The notes: generated by a model from the letters alone, not told the origin. Positions 6,583 through 15,602 are shown, numbered from the stretch's first letter. The stretch is DNA of 62,021 nt from Bacillota bacterium (GCA_023393235.1 JAEWMH010000079.1:1-62021), one strand, 5' to 3'. Program-made: numbers and translations.

Positions 6583-8163
6583 ATGGTGGTAAAAGCGAAA
6601 ATGGTCTTGACGGCGATCATGGGTATATGTGTGCTAGTGAACGGCTGTAAGGCCGATTCCGGCAGCGAAATGAAACCGCTCAGCATCCAGTCCGAGCCTG
6701 CCGCTCCAACGGGCAAGCCTATTGTGCTGCTCATTATTGATTCGTTAATGGACAAGCCTTTGCGTAAAGCGATTGAAGAAGGCCATGCTTCTGCATTGCA
6801 ATATTTGATCAACAACGGGAAGTATGAACCGAATATGATCAGCTCCTTCCCGACGATGTCCGTGACAATCGACAGTACCTTGCTGACCGGCGTATATGCG
6901 GATAAACATCATGTGCCGGGATTGGTGTGGTTCGATAATAAAGAGAAGCGGATGATTTTGTATGGCAACGGCGCCAAGGAAGCGCTAAAAATCGATCAAC
7001 CCCAGGTATTTATCGATGCGATTTACCAGTTAAATCAGGTTCAATTGAATAAACAAACGAAAACGATACATGAAGATTTAGCCGATATGGGGAAGGAATC
7101 TGCATCGATTAATGGGGTCATATTCAGAGGAAACACCGAACATACCTTACGCCTTCCGCAATGGATAGCAAAAAGCAGCGGGTTACCGGATCAAACGAAA
7201 GTCACCGGACCCAAATGGTTATCCTATGCGACGCTGGCGCAGCAGGATCCCGCTCATAATCCCAATACCCGTCCTTGGAAAAAGTTCGGAATGAATGATG
7301 ATTTTTCGGCGCAAGAGATGGTTTATCTGATCAAACAGAACCAGCTTCCGAAATTCACCCTCCTCTATTTCCCGTCAAATGATAATTCCGTTCATCGAAA
7401 AGGCCCTGATGAGTTGCGCGGCATAGAAAATGCGGACCGCGCGTTACAGACTGTATTCAGTGCTTATGGAACTTGGGAAAAAGCGCTTAAGGATGTGATA
7501 TGGATTGTTATGGGTGACAGTGGGCAAAGCTATGTTTACGATGATCGCGAGGAGTCTGTTATTGATTTAAGAACACTTCTGAAGTACCGCATCGCCCCAT
7601 TAAACAAAACGGTGAGTGCCGAAGACCAAATTGTGATTACCGCTAACGAACGAATGGCTTATATATATGCCATTGATGACAAGGTAGCGTTAACCGAGGT
7701 TATGGCGCAATTAAAACAGGAGGGAAGGCTCGATATCCTCGCCATGAACGACGGAGAGAATGTCCGGGTGATGCAGGGAAATAGTGAAAAAATGATCTCG
7801 TATGCGCCTGGCGGGCCATACTCGGATGAGTTTGGGCAAACGTGGACATTATCGGGTGATCTTGAGGTTCTGGACATAACTGTAACAGATAATCGCATTC
7901 AATACGGAAGGTATCCCGACGTGCTTGCGAGATTATATGGGGGGATGCATTCCCATGAGGGAAGATATGTGGTTGTTACGGTGCAGCCCGGGTATGAGCT
8001 GGTCGGCGAAAGCTCTCCTACCCACGTCGGCGGAGGGGCCCATGGTTCACTGCATGAGTTGGATTCGCTGGTTCCATTGATCATTTCCGGAACGGATACG
8101 GAGCCCAGAACAAGGCGCATCGTTGATTTGAAGGAATGGGTTTTGAAACTGGCCAACGGATAG
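6583..8163 (+). CDS. Alkaline-phosphatase-superfamily phosphodiesterase, lipoprotein
   Basis: A 526-residue protein. The N-terminus has a lipoprotein signal with a lipobox ending VNGC (about residue 22). The catalytic domain is of the type I phosphodiesterase/nucleotide pyrophosphatase class: PIVLLIIDSLMD supplies the first metal aspartate, SFPTMSVTIDSTLLTG the nucleophile Thr/Ser region, and VMGDSGQ and HSHEGRYVVV later metal-site regions. It would hydrolyse phosphate mono- or diesters on the outer face of the membrane; substrate unknown. The ATG at 6583 fits the signal peptide better than an upstream TTG (6562). Confidence 0.8.
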   Translation: MVVKAKMVLTAIMGICVLVNGCKADSGSEMKPLSIQSEPAAPTGKPIVLLIIDSLMDKPLRKAIEEGHASALQYLINNGKYEPNMISSFPTMSVTIDSTLLTGVYADKHHVPGLVWFDNKEKRMILYGNGAKEALKIDQPQVFIDAIYQLNQVQLNKQTKTIHEDLADMGKESASINGVIFRGNTEHTLRLPQWIAKSSGLPDQTKVTGPKWLSYATLAQQDPAHNPNTRPWKKFGMNDDFSAQEMVYLIKQNQLPKFTLLYFPSNDNSVHRKGPDELRGIENADRALQTVFSAYGTWEKALKDVIWIVMGDSGQSYVYDDREESVIDLRTLLKYRIAPLNKTVSAEDQIVITANERMAYIYAIDDKVALTEVMAQLKQEGRLDILAMNDGENVRVMQGNSEKMISYAPGGPYSDEFGQTWTLSGDLEVLDITVTDNRIQYGRYPDVLARLYGGMHSHEGRYVVVTVQPGYELVGESSPTHVGGGAHGSLHELDSLVPLIISGTDTEPRTRRIVDLKEWVLKLANG

Positions 8164-8236
8164 GAAGGTCGGATGTACAAGCTGAATTTAGAAACCTTGC
8201 TCCCAGTTGGTGTATTCATGGTAATTATTAGAAAAC

Positions 8237-8266
8237 TTGACTTACATTAACGGAGCGTGGTATGCT
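8237..8266 (+). promoter_or_regulatory. Promoter of the cold-shock gene
   Basis: TTGACT (8237-8242), 18-bp spacer, TATGCT (8261-8266), giving a leader of about 50 nt before the cold-shock protein start. AT-rich leaders of this kind often mediate cold-dependent translation. Confidence 0.6.
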
Positions 8267-8320
8267 TATCTGTAACTGCAACGTTAACGGACATAAAATT
8301 ATACTTATTGGAGGAATTCG

Positions 8321-8524
8321 ATGCAAACAGGTACAGTGAAATGGTTTAATGCTGAAAAGGGCTTTGGCTTTATCGAAATTGAAAACGGAAACGATGTATT
8401 CGTTCATTTCAGCGCGATTGAGGGTGATGGTTACAAATCACTGGATGAAGGGCAACGTGTTCAGTTTAATGTCGTCCAAGGTAACCGTGGGCCGCAGGCG
8501 GAGAACGTTTCTAAAATCTACTAA
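8321..8524 (+). CDS. Cold-shock protein (CspA/CspB family)
   Basis: A complete 67-residue cold-shock domain, the usual size. RNP1 is KGFGFI and RNP2 is VFVHF, the two aromatic-rich strands that bind single-stranded RNA and DNA; the MQTGTVKWFN start and the GPQAENV end are canonical. It would act as an RNA chaperone in the cytoplasm. A strong TTGGAGG site precedes the ATG. It has its own promoter and terminator and so is monocistronic. Confidence 0.97.
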   Translation: MQTGTVKWFNAEKGFGFIEIENGNDVFVHFSAIEGDGYKSLDEGQRVQFNVVQGNRGPQAENVSKIY

Positions 8525-8532
8525 AGTTGTTT

Positions 8533-8561
8533 AAGCTGCCTTATATTTCAGGCAGCTTTTT
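8533..8561 (+). terminator. Intrinsic terminator of the cold-shock gene
   Basis: Stem AAGCTGCC / GGCAGCTT followed by a T run, directly after the cold-shock stop codon. Between here and 8773 I see only low-quality short frames and no convincing gene. Confidence 0.9.
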
Positions 8562-8772
8562 GATTGTTTATCGTAACGAAATAAAGATGTGATTACATCA
8601 GAAAAGCGGTTTCTTATTAAAACAAATACAAATGATATGAATGTTAGTGACGTATTTTCTACCATTGATGACATTATTAATTATTACTCCGACAAAGAGT
8701 GTTTGCAGAGAAAAACGGAAAGCTTAAAGAATGTAAAGAATCATTCAAGCAGGGAAGGGGGGGAGTGGAAAG

Positions 8773-8988
8773 ATGATTCCTTACAACCGTCCTGTCATAA
8801 CCATTAAGAAGAGCTCGTGGTTGGTCATGGTGTCCTGTATGTTTTCCTCCATAATCTTCACCGTTTGGGGGGGATGTCTCTTGCTTGGCTGCCTTCTCTA
8901 CATTGGCTTTTCGAATCGAGGACTCAGAAACCTCTTGGTAGGCTCGGGAAATCCATTGCTGCAAATCATCTCCAAGAAAAGGGGATAA
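8773..8988 (+). CDS. Possible small membrane protein upstream of the desaturase
   Basis: A 71-residue frame whose ATG is preceded by a strong GGGGGGAG site and whose stop lies one base before the desaturase start, an arrangement that suggests translational coupling. It has one hydrophobic stretch (about residues 16-46) flanked by basic residues. I do not recognise the sequence. An opposite-strand frame over the same bases (8677-8964) also looks protein-like, so the region may instead be the relic of an older gene. Confidence 0.3.
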   Translation: MIPYNRPVITIKKSSWLVMVSCMFSSIIFTVWGGCLLLGCLLYIGFSNRGLRNLLVGSGNPLLQIISKKRG

Positions 8989-8989
8989 T

Positions 8990-9997
8990 ATGAAATCACT
9001 TCAAGAATATATCCGCTGGAAGAAGGACACAAATCCTCACGTTAAATCGGATGTAAGGAAGAGTGTTTGGCAGTTGGTCAATAGCATCATTCCCTTCATC
9101 CTGCTCTGGGGCCTCGCTTATGCGAGTTTGGCGGTTTCTATCTGGATCACGTTGGCACTAGCCATTCCAGCAGCCGGATTTCTCATCCGGATTTTCATTA
9201 TTTTCCATGATTGCTGTCATCAGTCCTTTTTCGCCGGGAAAAAGGCGAATGCCCTTGTAGGGACGATCACGGGAATTCTCACCTTTTTCCCGTATGACCA
9301 ATGGAAAAATGAGCATTCCATTCATCATGCGACCAGCGGCAATTTATCCCGTAAAGGCACGGGAGATATTTGGACATTAACTACAAAGGAATATGATGCG
9401 CTTTCCCCTGGGAGGCGTTTAGGATACCGACTTTACCGCAATCCGTTTGTTATGTTCGGACTTGGCCCTATTTTTCTTTTTATGATTGGGTATCGAATGA
9501 ATCGGAAAGGCGCCAAACGCCAAGAACGCATGAACACGTACTTTACAAATGTGATGCTGGTTAGTTTGATGGGATTACTCTGCTGGACATTGGGCTGGAA
9601 AGAGGTCCTCCTGGTTCAAGGATCGATTCTCTATCTGTCCGGCGTTGCGGGCATTTGGCTTTTCTACGTGCAGCATCAATTCGAGGGTGCGTATTATGAG
9701 CAGGCGGACGAATGGGATTACGTGAGCGCCGCGATACACGGCAGTTCCTATTATAAGCTGCCGAAAGTATTGCAATGGATGACGGGGAATATCGGCTTTC
9801 ACCATATTCATCATTTGGATCCTCAGGTGTCGAACTATCATTTGCAGCGAATACACGAGAGCAATGCGGCCATGCAAGCCGTTCCTGCTATTGGATTACG
9901 CTTGAGTCTGCAGGCGCTTCGATACCGATTGTGGGATGAGAGCAGCAAACGATTTGTGGGGTTTAGTTCACTAAAGTACAGAAAAACCGCTGACTGA
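8990..9997 (+). CDS. des: Membrane fatty-acid desaturase
   Basis: A 335-residue integral membrane diiron desaturase. The three histidine boxes are present: HDCCH (about residue 75), HSIHH (about 111) and HIHH (about 269), with about four to six hydrophobic segments between them, as in Bacillus Des (acyl-lipid delta-5 desaturase). It introduces a cis double bond into membrane lipid acyl chains and helps keep the membrane fluid in the cold. No DesK/DesR two-component pair is visible nearby, but a cold-shock protein gene lies just upstream. AGGGGATAAT precedes the ATG; a terminator follows. Confidence 0.92.
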   Translation: MKSLQEYIRWKKDTNPHVKSDVRKSVWQLVNSIIPFILLWGLAYASLAVSIWITLALAIPAAGFLIRIFIIFHDCCHQSFFAGKKANALVGTITGILTFFPYDQWKNEHSIHHATSGNLSRKGTGDIWTLTTKEYDALSPGRRLGYRLYRNPFVMFGLGPIFLFMIGYRMNRKGAKRQERMNTYFTNVMLVSLMGLLCWTLGWKEVLLVQGSILYLSGVAGIWLFYVQHQFEGAYYEQADEWDYVSAAIHGSSYYKLPKVLQWMTGNIGFHHIHHLDPQVSNYHLQRIHESNAAMQAVPAIGLRLSLQALRYRLWDESSKRFVGFSSLKYRKTAD

Positions 9998-10020
9998 TAA
10001 AATTCAATTCAGCGGTTTTT
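9982..10020 (+). terminator. Intrinsic terminator of the desaturase gene
   Basis: AAAAACCGCTGA ... TCAGCGGTTTTT, overlapping the last codons of the desaturase gene. Confidence 0.88.
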
Positions 10021-10154
10021 CCCTGTTCCTAGCCTAAGGTCCAGTCCCCGCTACCTCCCAAGACCGTTATGTCCGGCGAATCCAGCGGATATAATGGAGG
10101 TATAGCACGGAGCGTGTGTGATTAAGAGACTGCGACGAAATAAAGTACCGCTAA

Positions 10155-10199
10155 TTTGCTGGCAAAACTCCAAAAACCGTGGAGATTTTGTCAGCAAAA
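10155..10199 (+). promoter_or_regulatory. Long hairpin in the leader of the sensor-domain gene
   Basis: TTTGCTG-G-CAAAA-CTCCA pairs with TGGAG-ATTTTG-TCAGCAAA around a short A/C loop, a stem of about 18 pairs with few mismatches. It lies about 50 nt upstream of the ribosome site of the next gene and has no T tract. It could be a regulatory leader structure or a protein-binding site. The rest of 10021-10248 shows nothing else I can name. Confidence 0.45.
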
Positions 10200-10248
10200 G
10201 CGGGTACTAATTTCCTCGCAGCTCCTAAGGCAGAAGGGGTGTTGAAGT

Positions 10249-11040
10249 GTGAAGACAACAACAGATGCGGCATCGGTCGCGCTGGCGGGGAAGGTGAAGT
10301 GGGTGCTGTTCAATCCCAAAACCTATGCCACGATTCTCTACTTATTGTTATCTCTCCCGTTAGGGATTGTCTATTTGACCGTGGCGGTATTGGGGTTGGC
10401 CTTGTCCGTGGGTTTAACGCCGATATTTATCGGAATTCCGCTGTTTTTTGGCGTAGCGAAGCTGTTGAATGGGATTGTGCATTTTGAACAGAGCATGATC
10501 AGACAAATTCTGGGGCTGCCGGCTCCTGCAGCAGTTTCGTCCTATCCACGGTCTGATGCCGCGGGGAACTGGTTGAAGCGAATGATAAGCAGCTTTGATG
10601 GTACGCTCTTTATCCGGAATCTGCTGCTGGTGATCCTGCGGTTTGTAACAGGGGTTGTATTCTTTGCAGTTATGGTAACGTTCCTGGCGCTGGGACTTGG
10701 CTTTATTGCTCTTCCCGCAGTGCACATCATTCTGATGAATGAGCTGCAGCTGGATATTCTGGAGAATAGCGTGTTCAGTTATTTCCACATCAATTGGACG
10801 TACAATCAGCAATATCTGCTGTATGTAGGTGTGGGCGTTGTTCTGTTCTGGGTGGCCCTGCGTGTTGTGAATGGACTGATGCAAATTCAGCGTAGAATCA
10901 TGTATGTGGATGAGCTTTATCAGCAGCCGTCCGTACCAGTGGAGGTTTACCAGCCTGCGCCGGCACAGGTGCAGCCTTACGAGTATCCGGAGGTTTATCC
11001 CGCTCAAGGGATGCTGCAGCCTGCCCATCGGGAGCTATAG
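10249..11040 (+). CDS. Putative-sensor-domain membrane protein
   Basis: A 263-residue protein beginning with GTG (AAGGGG 9 nt upstream). It has about four transmembrane segments (around residues 25-50, 55-75, 125-155 and 185-205) in a pattern resembling the putative sensor domain that elsewhere sits in front of histidine kinases. Here there is no kinase: the protein ends in a Pro/Gln/Tyr-rich cytoplasmic tail. The function is unknown. Motifs such as YLLLSLPLGIVYL and GLTPIFIGIPLF are typical of the family. It is flanked by a leader hairpin and a terminator, so is probably transcribed alone. Confidence 0.7.
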   Translation: MKTTTDAASVALAGKVKWVLFNPKTYATILYLLLSLPLGIVYLTVAVLGLALSVGLTPIFIGIPLFFGVAKLLNGIVHFEQSMIRQILGLPAPAAVSSYPRSDAAGNWLKRMISSFDGTLFIRNLLLVILRFVTGVVFFAVMVTFLALGLGFIALPAVHIILMNELQLDILENSVFSYFHINWTYNQQYLLYVGVGVVLFWVALRVVNGLMQIQRRIMYVDELYQQPSVPVEVYQPAPAQVQPYEYPEVYPAQGMLQPAHREL

Positions 11041-11064
11041 AAGCGTTCAAAATTGTATGAGACT

Positions 11065-11102
11065 GCAAAAACCTCTGACCAAAACCGGTCAGAGGTTTTT
11101 GC
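11065..11102 (+). terminator. Bidirectional intrinsic terminator
   Basis: GCAAAAACCTCTGACC / GGTCAGAGGTTTTTGC, a perfect stem with T runs in both directions between two convergent genes. Confidence 0.92.
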
Positions 11103-11109
11103 ATGATGA

Positions 11110-11340
11110 TCAATGAAACCAAACCCCAAACAGCTTGTTCACAGGCTCATAGACCACCTTGAGGACAAGCAGCAGGCTGGGAGCTTTAACCTTGTAGATA
11201 GCGAAACAGGCAGCCGTAAGGCCGCCAAGCCAGAATATGATCGTGACCACCCGTTCCCGCCGCATATGTTTTTGCTTGATGACAGGCCAGTCCGCCATTC
11301 CAAGAGCCGCAGTGACCACCGCAACGAGAAAAATCAGCAT
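11110..11340 (-). CDS. Small two-helix membrane protein of the germination operon
   Basis: A 76-residue protein with two hydrophobic segments (residues about 1-18 and 32-50) joined by a basic loop KQKHMRRER. It begins 6 nt after the GerC-like gene on the same strand, so is very probably the last gene of that operon. Small membrane proteins (D-type subunits) accompany some GerA-family receptors; this could be one, but I cannot show homology. Confidence 0.55.
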   Translation of the reverse strand: MLIFLVAVVTAALGMADWPVIKQKHMRRERVVTIIFWLGGLTAACFAIYKVKAPSLLLVLKVVYEPVNKLFGVWFH

Positions 11341-11346
11341 GGATAT

Positions 11347-12567
11347 TCACTCCTTTAAATCTCTAACGATGGACTTATCGATTAATCCGATGCGGTTAAT
11401 ATTGACGGTAGCCTTGTAATGGATAGGCAGGTTTTTCAAATAATCGTCCCCATACTCCTCTTTGAGCCTTGTCCAGGCTCGGGGATTGGCACGGTAGACC
11501 GATTGTCCGAAACCCATAATATCCGCGTTAAAACGCTTGTTGATCTGCTCAACGGCCGTCCTCATCCGAAAGATAATCCGATCCGCCGCCTTCTGCTCTA
11601 GTTCCTTGATGGTCTCTTCCTTGCTTAAATCATCATCGCTAACTGCTTCTTGTACATTACAGGTCGCATTCACATGAAGGAATATATTCGGCACCCCGTT
11701 TACGATCTTCACCTTTCGGGTTGTTGAGGTTTGCAGAACCCCGATAACGATCGCCTTCCCGTCTTCTCCTTCAATGGGCCCTGTTGATTGTTTTACGTTG
11801 TCGGTTATGTAGTTGTATCCGATGGTTTCATTGTCATCCAGCCAGCCCAGCATCTTGTCCTTCCGGAAAACAGCCACATTGCTAAACCGCATTCTGGCTT
11901 TGGGGGTCGTCTCCTCAAGGCCGCTTTGTTTCTTTCCTGCCTTGGGCTCCCCTATAATTTCCAGCCCCGTCAGAACCGGACTCTTTCCTACGGAAAGCAA
12001 GTTCTCGATCAGGTCTCTGAAGGGGATGGCAACCGTTCTTGCCGATATATCCTGGGATTTTTCCAGAGTTTCAAACAGCTTGCTCGCAGGCAGCTTATTC
12101 AGTGGGGTCAAGATTCCCAGAACATTCTCGGCGGTGTTATTTTTGGCTACCATGACATAATAATCGTCCCGCGGCTCCCGGCTTCTTTTCAGGACATCCA
12201 GGGTTTCGCCGATTCCGCTTCTGGCAAGCTCCTCCCCGATCACCAGTACCCGGATATGGCCGTAGTAGGCGGCTCTGGAGCTGATAAGCGCATATTGCCG
12301 CTGTGTATCATAGAGGGTTGGGACGTTAAAGGAGGACTTAATCACCGGCACACCACCGCCGCCTCCTCCTGCCGTCTGGGGGGTAATCGCAGATGGAATG
12401 ACAACCTGCAAGGTCACCCTATAACCAGTGGGGGCTTTATCCAGGCCTAGTCCCAAGACAAAAGCTGTCTCATTGAGCTCACGCCGCTGCCAGCATCCGC
12501 TAATGGACATCATCAGAAGAAGGATCATGAGCAGCTGTGCGGCTGTTTTAAGGTTTTTCGGGTTCAT
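11347..12567 (-). CDS. Spore germination receptor lipoprotein (GerC type)
   Basis: A 406-residue lipoprotein. The signal ends in a lipobox SISGC (Cys about residue 25), followed by WQRRELNETAFVLGLGLDKA, the standard start of mature GerAC/GerKC proteins. The C-terminal part has the family's alternating strand-helix pattern ending near NPRAWTRLKEEYGDDYLKNL. It is the C subunit of a nutrient germinant receptor, tethered to the outer face of the spore inner membrane. Start ATG 12567 has AAAAAGGAG upstream and overlaps the end of the A-subunit gene by 20 bp, indicating translational coupling. A Gly-rich loop (GGGGGG) near residue 75 is unusual. Confidence 0.92.
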   Translation of the reverse strand: MNPKNLKTAAQLLMILLLMMSISGCWQRRELNETAFVLGLGLDKAPTGYRVTLQVVIPSAITPQTAGGGGGGVPVIKSSFNVPTLYDTQRQYALISSRAAYYGHIRVLVIGEELARSGIGETLDVLKRSREPRDDYYVMVAKNNTAENVLGILTPLNKLPASKLFETLEKSQDISARTVAIPFRDLIENLLSVGKSPVLTGLEIIGEPKAGKKQSGLEETTPKARMRFSNVAVFRKDKMLGWLDDNETIGYNYITDNVKQSTGPIEGEDGKAIVIGVLQTSTTRKVKIVNGVPNIFLHVNATCNVQEAVSDDDLSKEETIKELEQKAADRIIFRMRTAVEQINKRFNADIMGFGQSVYRANPRAWTRLKEEYGDDYLKNLPIHYKATVNINRIGLIDKSIVRDLKE

Positions 12568-14077
12568 GCTGCCGCTCCTTTTTGCCAATTCTGCCCTGAC
12601 GTCTCCCGTTTTTCCCTGTGGAATCAGCCGGTCTGGTGTTTTGGTAGGGCCAGGGGAACCGGAAGATCGAATCCTTGATATCCCGGGCACGATAAGGTCC
12701 GAGGGGACTCATATAGGGCTCTCCAAAGGATTGAAGGCTTGCCAGATGTAGAACGATGATGAAGACTCCAAACAACGTTCCGAACAATCCCATAAATCCG
12801 GCCAAGCCGATCAGTGCAAACCGGATGATTCTGGCGGCAATGGACATCCCCATTTCCGGAATGACAAAACTGGCAATCGCCGTAATGGACACAATGATCA
12901 CCATGGACGACGAGATAAAGCCTGCAGCTACCGCTGCTTGGCCGATAACCAGCGTTCCCACGATTGAAATTGCCTGCCCGATATTCTTCGGAATCCGCAC
13001 TCCTGCTTCACGGAGGATTTCATAAGTCAGCTCCATTAGCACAGCCTCCACAAAGGCGGGAAAGGGAACGTTCTCCCGCTGCGCAGCAAGACTGATGACC
13101 AGATTCGTGGGAATCATCTCCTGATGGTACGTGGTAATTGCCACATAAAAGGAAGGGGCCAACAATGTAATAAAAAAAGCCAGAAAACGGATAAAGCGCA
13201 GCAAGGTGGAAATGTCCGCACGTTGGTAATAATCCTCTGCAGATTGAAAAAAAGCAGGGAAAAAAGTAGGCACCAGCAGGACGAATGGTGTTCCATCCAC
13301 CAGAATGGCCACCTTGCCCTCCAGAATTCCCGCTGCTATCGTATCGGGCCGGTCCGTATTGTAGATGGTAGGAAACGGGGTGAGGGTTTTGTCCTGAATA
13401 AATTCCTCAATGTATCCGCTCTCCAGAATGCTGTCTGTATCAATACGCCCTAAACGTTGTTTCACTTCTTCCACCAGTTCCGGCTTCACTACGGAATTCA
13501 GATACATGATGGAAACGCTGGTCTGGGTCACTTTCCCGATTTCGAAGGTCTCCAGCCACAGCCGGGTGTCCTTGATTTTCCTCCGTACCAGGGCAGTATT
13601 GGTGCGGATATTTTCGGTAAAGCCTTCCATTGGCCCCCTGACAACGGTTTGTGATGTGGATTCGCCGACATCCCGGTCCTCCCAGCCTGGCAGCCCGACA
13701 CGAAGCGCTGTCGCAGTTCCATCTACCATAATCATCACACTGCCGGACATAAGCGCGCGGACAAATTGCTTGGAGCTTCGGATAATGGAGAGATCACCTG
13801 CAATCAGGATCTGATTGTACAGTAGCTCAAGCTTTTGATCCGCCTCCAGCCCCTTCAATCGCTCCATCACAAAACGGTCCTGAAGCGAATAAAGAATCGA
13901 TTGATGCAGGACCTGGGTATGCACTAATCCATCTATATAAACCACGTTGATTCGGGTGGAAGCATCCGGTTGGAGCTCTTTTATAATCAGGTCCGTGCTG
14001 TTCCCGAGAAGCTGGCTCAGCAATTGGGCGTTATCCGCCAGATGCGTGGAAAGTGTGTCGGTTATACTCTTCTTCAT
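12548..14077 (-). CDS. Spore germination receptor subunit A (GerA type)
   Basis: A 509-residue protein with a large soluble N-terminal region (about 1-290) and a C-terminal membrane domain of about five helices, the layout of GerAA/GerKA. Signatures include the VMIMVDGTATALRVGLPGWEDR stretch broken as GSVMIMVDG and LRVGLPGWEDR, the EG-P-E-FTENIRTNTALVRRKI motif, and the membrane region PTNLVISLAAQRENVPFPAFVEA. A subunits form oligomers in the spore inner membrane that respond to nutrients. Start 14077 (MKKSITD) has a better ribosome site than the GTG at 14086. It is divergent from the B-subunit gene. Confidence 0.93.
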   Translation of the reverse strand: MKKSITDTLSTHLADNAQLLSQLLGNSTDLIIKELQPDASTRINVVYIDGLVHTQVLHQSILYSLQDRFVMERLKGLEADQKLELLYNQILIAGDLSIIRSSKQFVRALMSGSVMIMVDGTATALRVGLPGWEDRDVGESTSQTVVRGPMEGFTENIRTNTALVRRKIKDTRLWLETFEIGKVTQTSVSIMYLNSVVKPELVEEVKQRLGRIDTDSILESGYIEEFIQDKTLTPFPTIYNTDRPDTIAAGILEGKVAILVDGTPFVLLVPTFFPAFFQSAEDYYQRADISTLLRFIRFLAFFITLLAPSFYVAITTYHQEMIPTNLVISLAAQRENVPFPAFVEAVLMELTYEILREAGVRIPKNIGQAISIVGTLVIGQAAVAAGFISSSMVIIVSITAIASFVIPEMGMSIAARIIRFALIGLAGFMGLFGTLFGVFIIVLHLASLQSFGEPYMSPLGPYRARDIKDSIFRFPWPYQNTRPADSTGKNGRRQGRIGKKERQHEPEKP

Positions 14078-14231
14078 GGCGGGCACCCTCGTTCCCCTAC
14101 ATATCCTGATGGGTAGTATGGGGAAAATAAACAGTGATTATTCTTCCAAAAATGGCGCCTTGGCTTATATATTCCCTTCAATTGGAAATCCTAACGGGCA
14201 GAATACTACCCGGATAGAAGGGGCGAGAAGT

Positions 14232-15344
14232 ATGAGTCTGGAAAAGGACCAAATCACCACCAATCAGTTAAGTGTGTTAGCACTTTTATGCGTGATTGGA
14301 GATATGGCACTTGTTTATCCGGCTGCCATGTCGACAGGTGCCCATCAGGACGCCTGGATTGCCGGGTTGATCAGTATTCCCCTAGGCCTCGGAATCATCA
14401 AGTTGCTGTTGCTCTTATCCAATATCAATAAGCGTCAAACCGTGATTGAGTTATCGATTCATGTTCTGGGCAAATGGGCAGGTGGTGCCGTAGCCATCAG
14501 CTATCTGTTCTTTTTTTTGATCTGCTGCTCCACATATGTACGGGAAATGGAGGATTTTATGACCACGCAGATCTACGAAGGGACCCCAGGTGAAGTGATC
14601 AGGCTAATGACCATCATCCTGCTGGTTTACGGGCTGCGGCTTGGTTTTGGAGCCTTGGGCAGGGCGGCCCAGGTATTCCTCCCGTTCTTCGTCTTTTTTC
14701 TGATCTGCCTTTTCGTTCTGCTGCTTCCCGAGGTTCAGGTCGGACGGATTCAACCGTTTATGAATACACCGCCTGCCAGCTTTCTTCATACGCTTATGTT
14801 CGGTGTCTTCTATCCATTTGGGGAAATGTGCGTATTTCTAATGGTCTTCCCTTTTGTGAAAAGAGAAAAAAGCACCAACCGGAAGATATTTATCTCCTTA
14901 TTGATCGGCGCTATGGGGCTGAATATGATCCTGTTTCTTTCTTTAAGTGTATTGGGGGCCTACTTTTCTGAGCATGAATTTTATGCAGCCTACATTCTTG
15001 CCCAGACCATCAACATCGGGAATTTCCTGCAGCGGCTGGAAGCATTAATGGCCACCACGTGGGTGATTAGCACTTATTTTAAAACCGTCCTGTTCTTTTA
15101 TGCCTTTATCTTGGGATCGGCACAGGTCCTCAAACTAAAAACCTACCGCACCTTAATTTTTCCCGCCGCATTCCTGATTTTTGGCATGACCAAACTGATT
15201 GCCAAGGATATCATCTTTTATGTTAAGGAAATTCCGGAATATTGGGTAGACTGGAACCTGACCCATGCGCTCCTTTTCCCGGTACTTCTGCTCCTGGTTA
15301 ACAAAATCCGGCTGAATGTCAGCCGCCGGCAACCGGAAGGATGA
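14232..15344 (+). CDS. Spore germination receptor subunit B (GerB type transporter)
   Basis: A 370-residue membrane protein with about ten hydrophobic segments, the size and pattern of GerAB/GerKB, which belong to the amino-acid/polyamine/organocation transporter superfamily and bind the nutrient germinant. The opening ITTNQLSVLALLCVIGDMAL and the central LRLGFGALGRAAQVFLPFFV are typical. ATG 14232 is preceded by AAGGGG. The A and C subunits lie on the opposite strand, separated by a 154-bp divergent control region, a split arrangement rather than the commoner ABC operon. Confidence 0.92.
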   Translation: MSLEKDQITTNQLSVLALLCVIGDMALVYPAAMSTGAHQDAWIAGLISIPLGLGIIKLLLLLSNINKRQTVIELSIHVLGKWAGGAVAISYLFFFLICCSTYVREMEDFMTTQIYEGTPGEVIRLMTIILLVYGLRLGFGALGRAAQVFLPFFVFFLICLFVLLLPEVQVGRIQPFMNTPPASFLHTLMFGVFYPFGEMCVFLMVFPFVKREKSTNRKIFISLLIGAMGLNMILFLSLSVLGAYFSEHEFYAAYILAQTINIGNFLQRLEALMATTWVISTYFKTVLFFYAFILGSAQVLKLKTYRTLIFPAAFLIFGMTKLIAKDIIFYVKEIPEYWVDWNLTHALLFPVLLLLVNKIRLNVSRRQPEG

Positions 15345-15422
15345 ATTTGGGCTGGCTCTGCCGCGTAGGATAAGATAGACTACTGGATAGATATAGTATG
15401 GGACAAAAGGAGGAGGGCCGGT

Positions 15423-15602
15423 ATGGCGGCAAATGGGTGGTTGGCTCTTATCATCATGGTAGTGGCCAATGGGATTGTTGCCTGGACGTTATTCACCGGG
15501 GTGGAGCCGGTCAGCAGGCAGGCCAAAAGATGGTTCTTCATCGTAGCCAACGGGGTCGGACTGGTTCTGGCAATTTCCCAATGGATTTGGATGGATTTTT
15601 AG
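15423..15602 (+). CDS. 59-residue two-helix membrane protein
   Basis: A short frame with a perfect AAAGGAGG site 8-9 nt upstream. The product has two hydrophobic segments (residues about 5-25 and 37-56) around a polar loop GVEPVSRQAKR, and ends WIWMDF. The overlapping longer frame at 15398 has poor composition, so this one is preferred. It follows the GerB-type gene by about 80 nt and may be transcribed with it. No family recognised; a sporulation-associated role is only an inference from position. Confidence 0.6.
   Translation: MAANGWLALIIMVVANGIVAWTLFTGVEPVSRQAKRWFFIVANGVGLVLAISQWIWMDF

Noticed and set aside
8589..8807. 72-residue plus-strand frame after the cold-shock gene
   Set aside because: Starts at GTG with no ribosome site and overlaps a better placed small frame; composition is plausible but nothing else supports it.
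8677..8964. 95-residue minus-strand frame opposite the small membrane ORF
   Set aside because: Looks protein-like in part, but no ribosome site and no recognisable motif; kept only as a caution on the plus-strand call.
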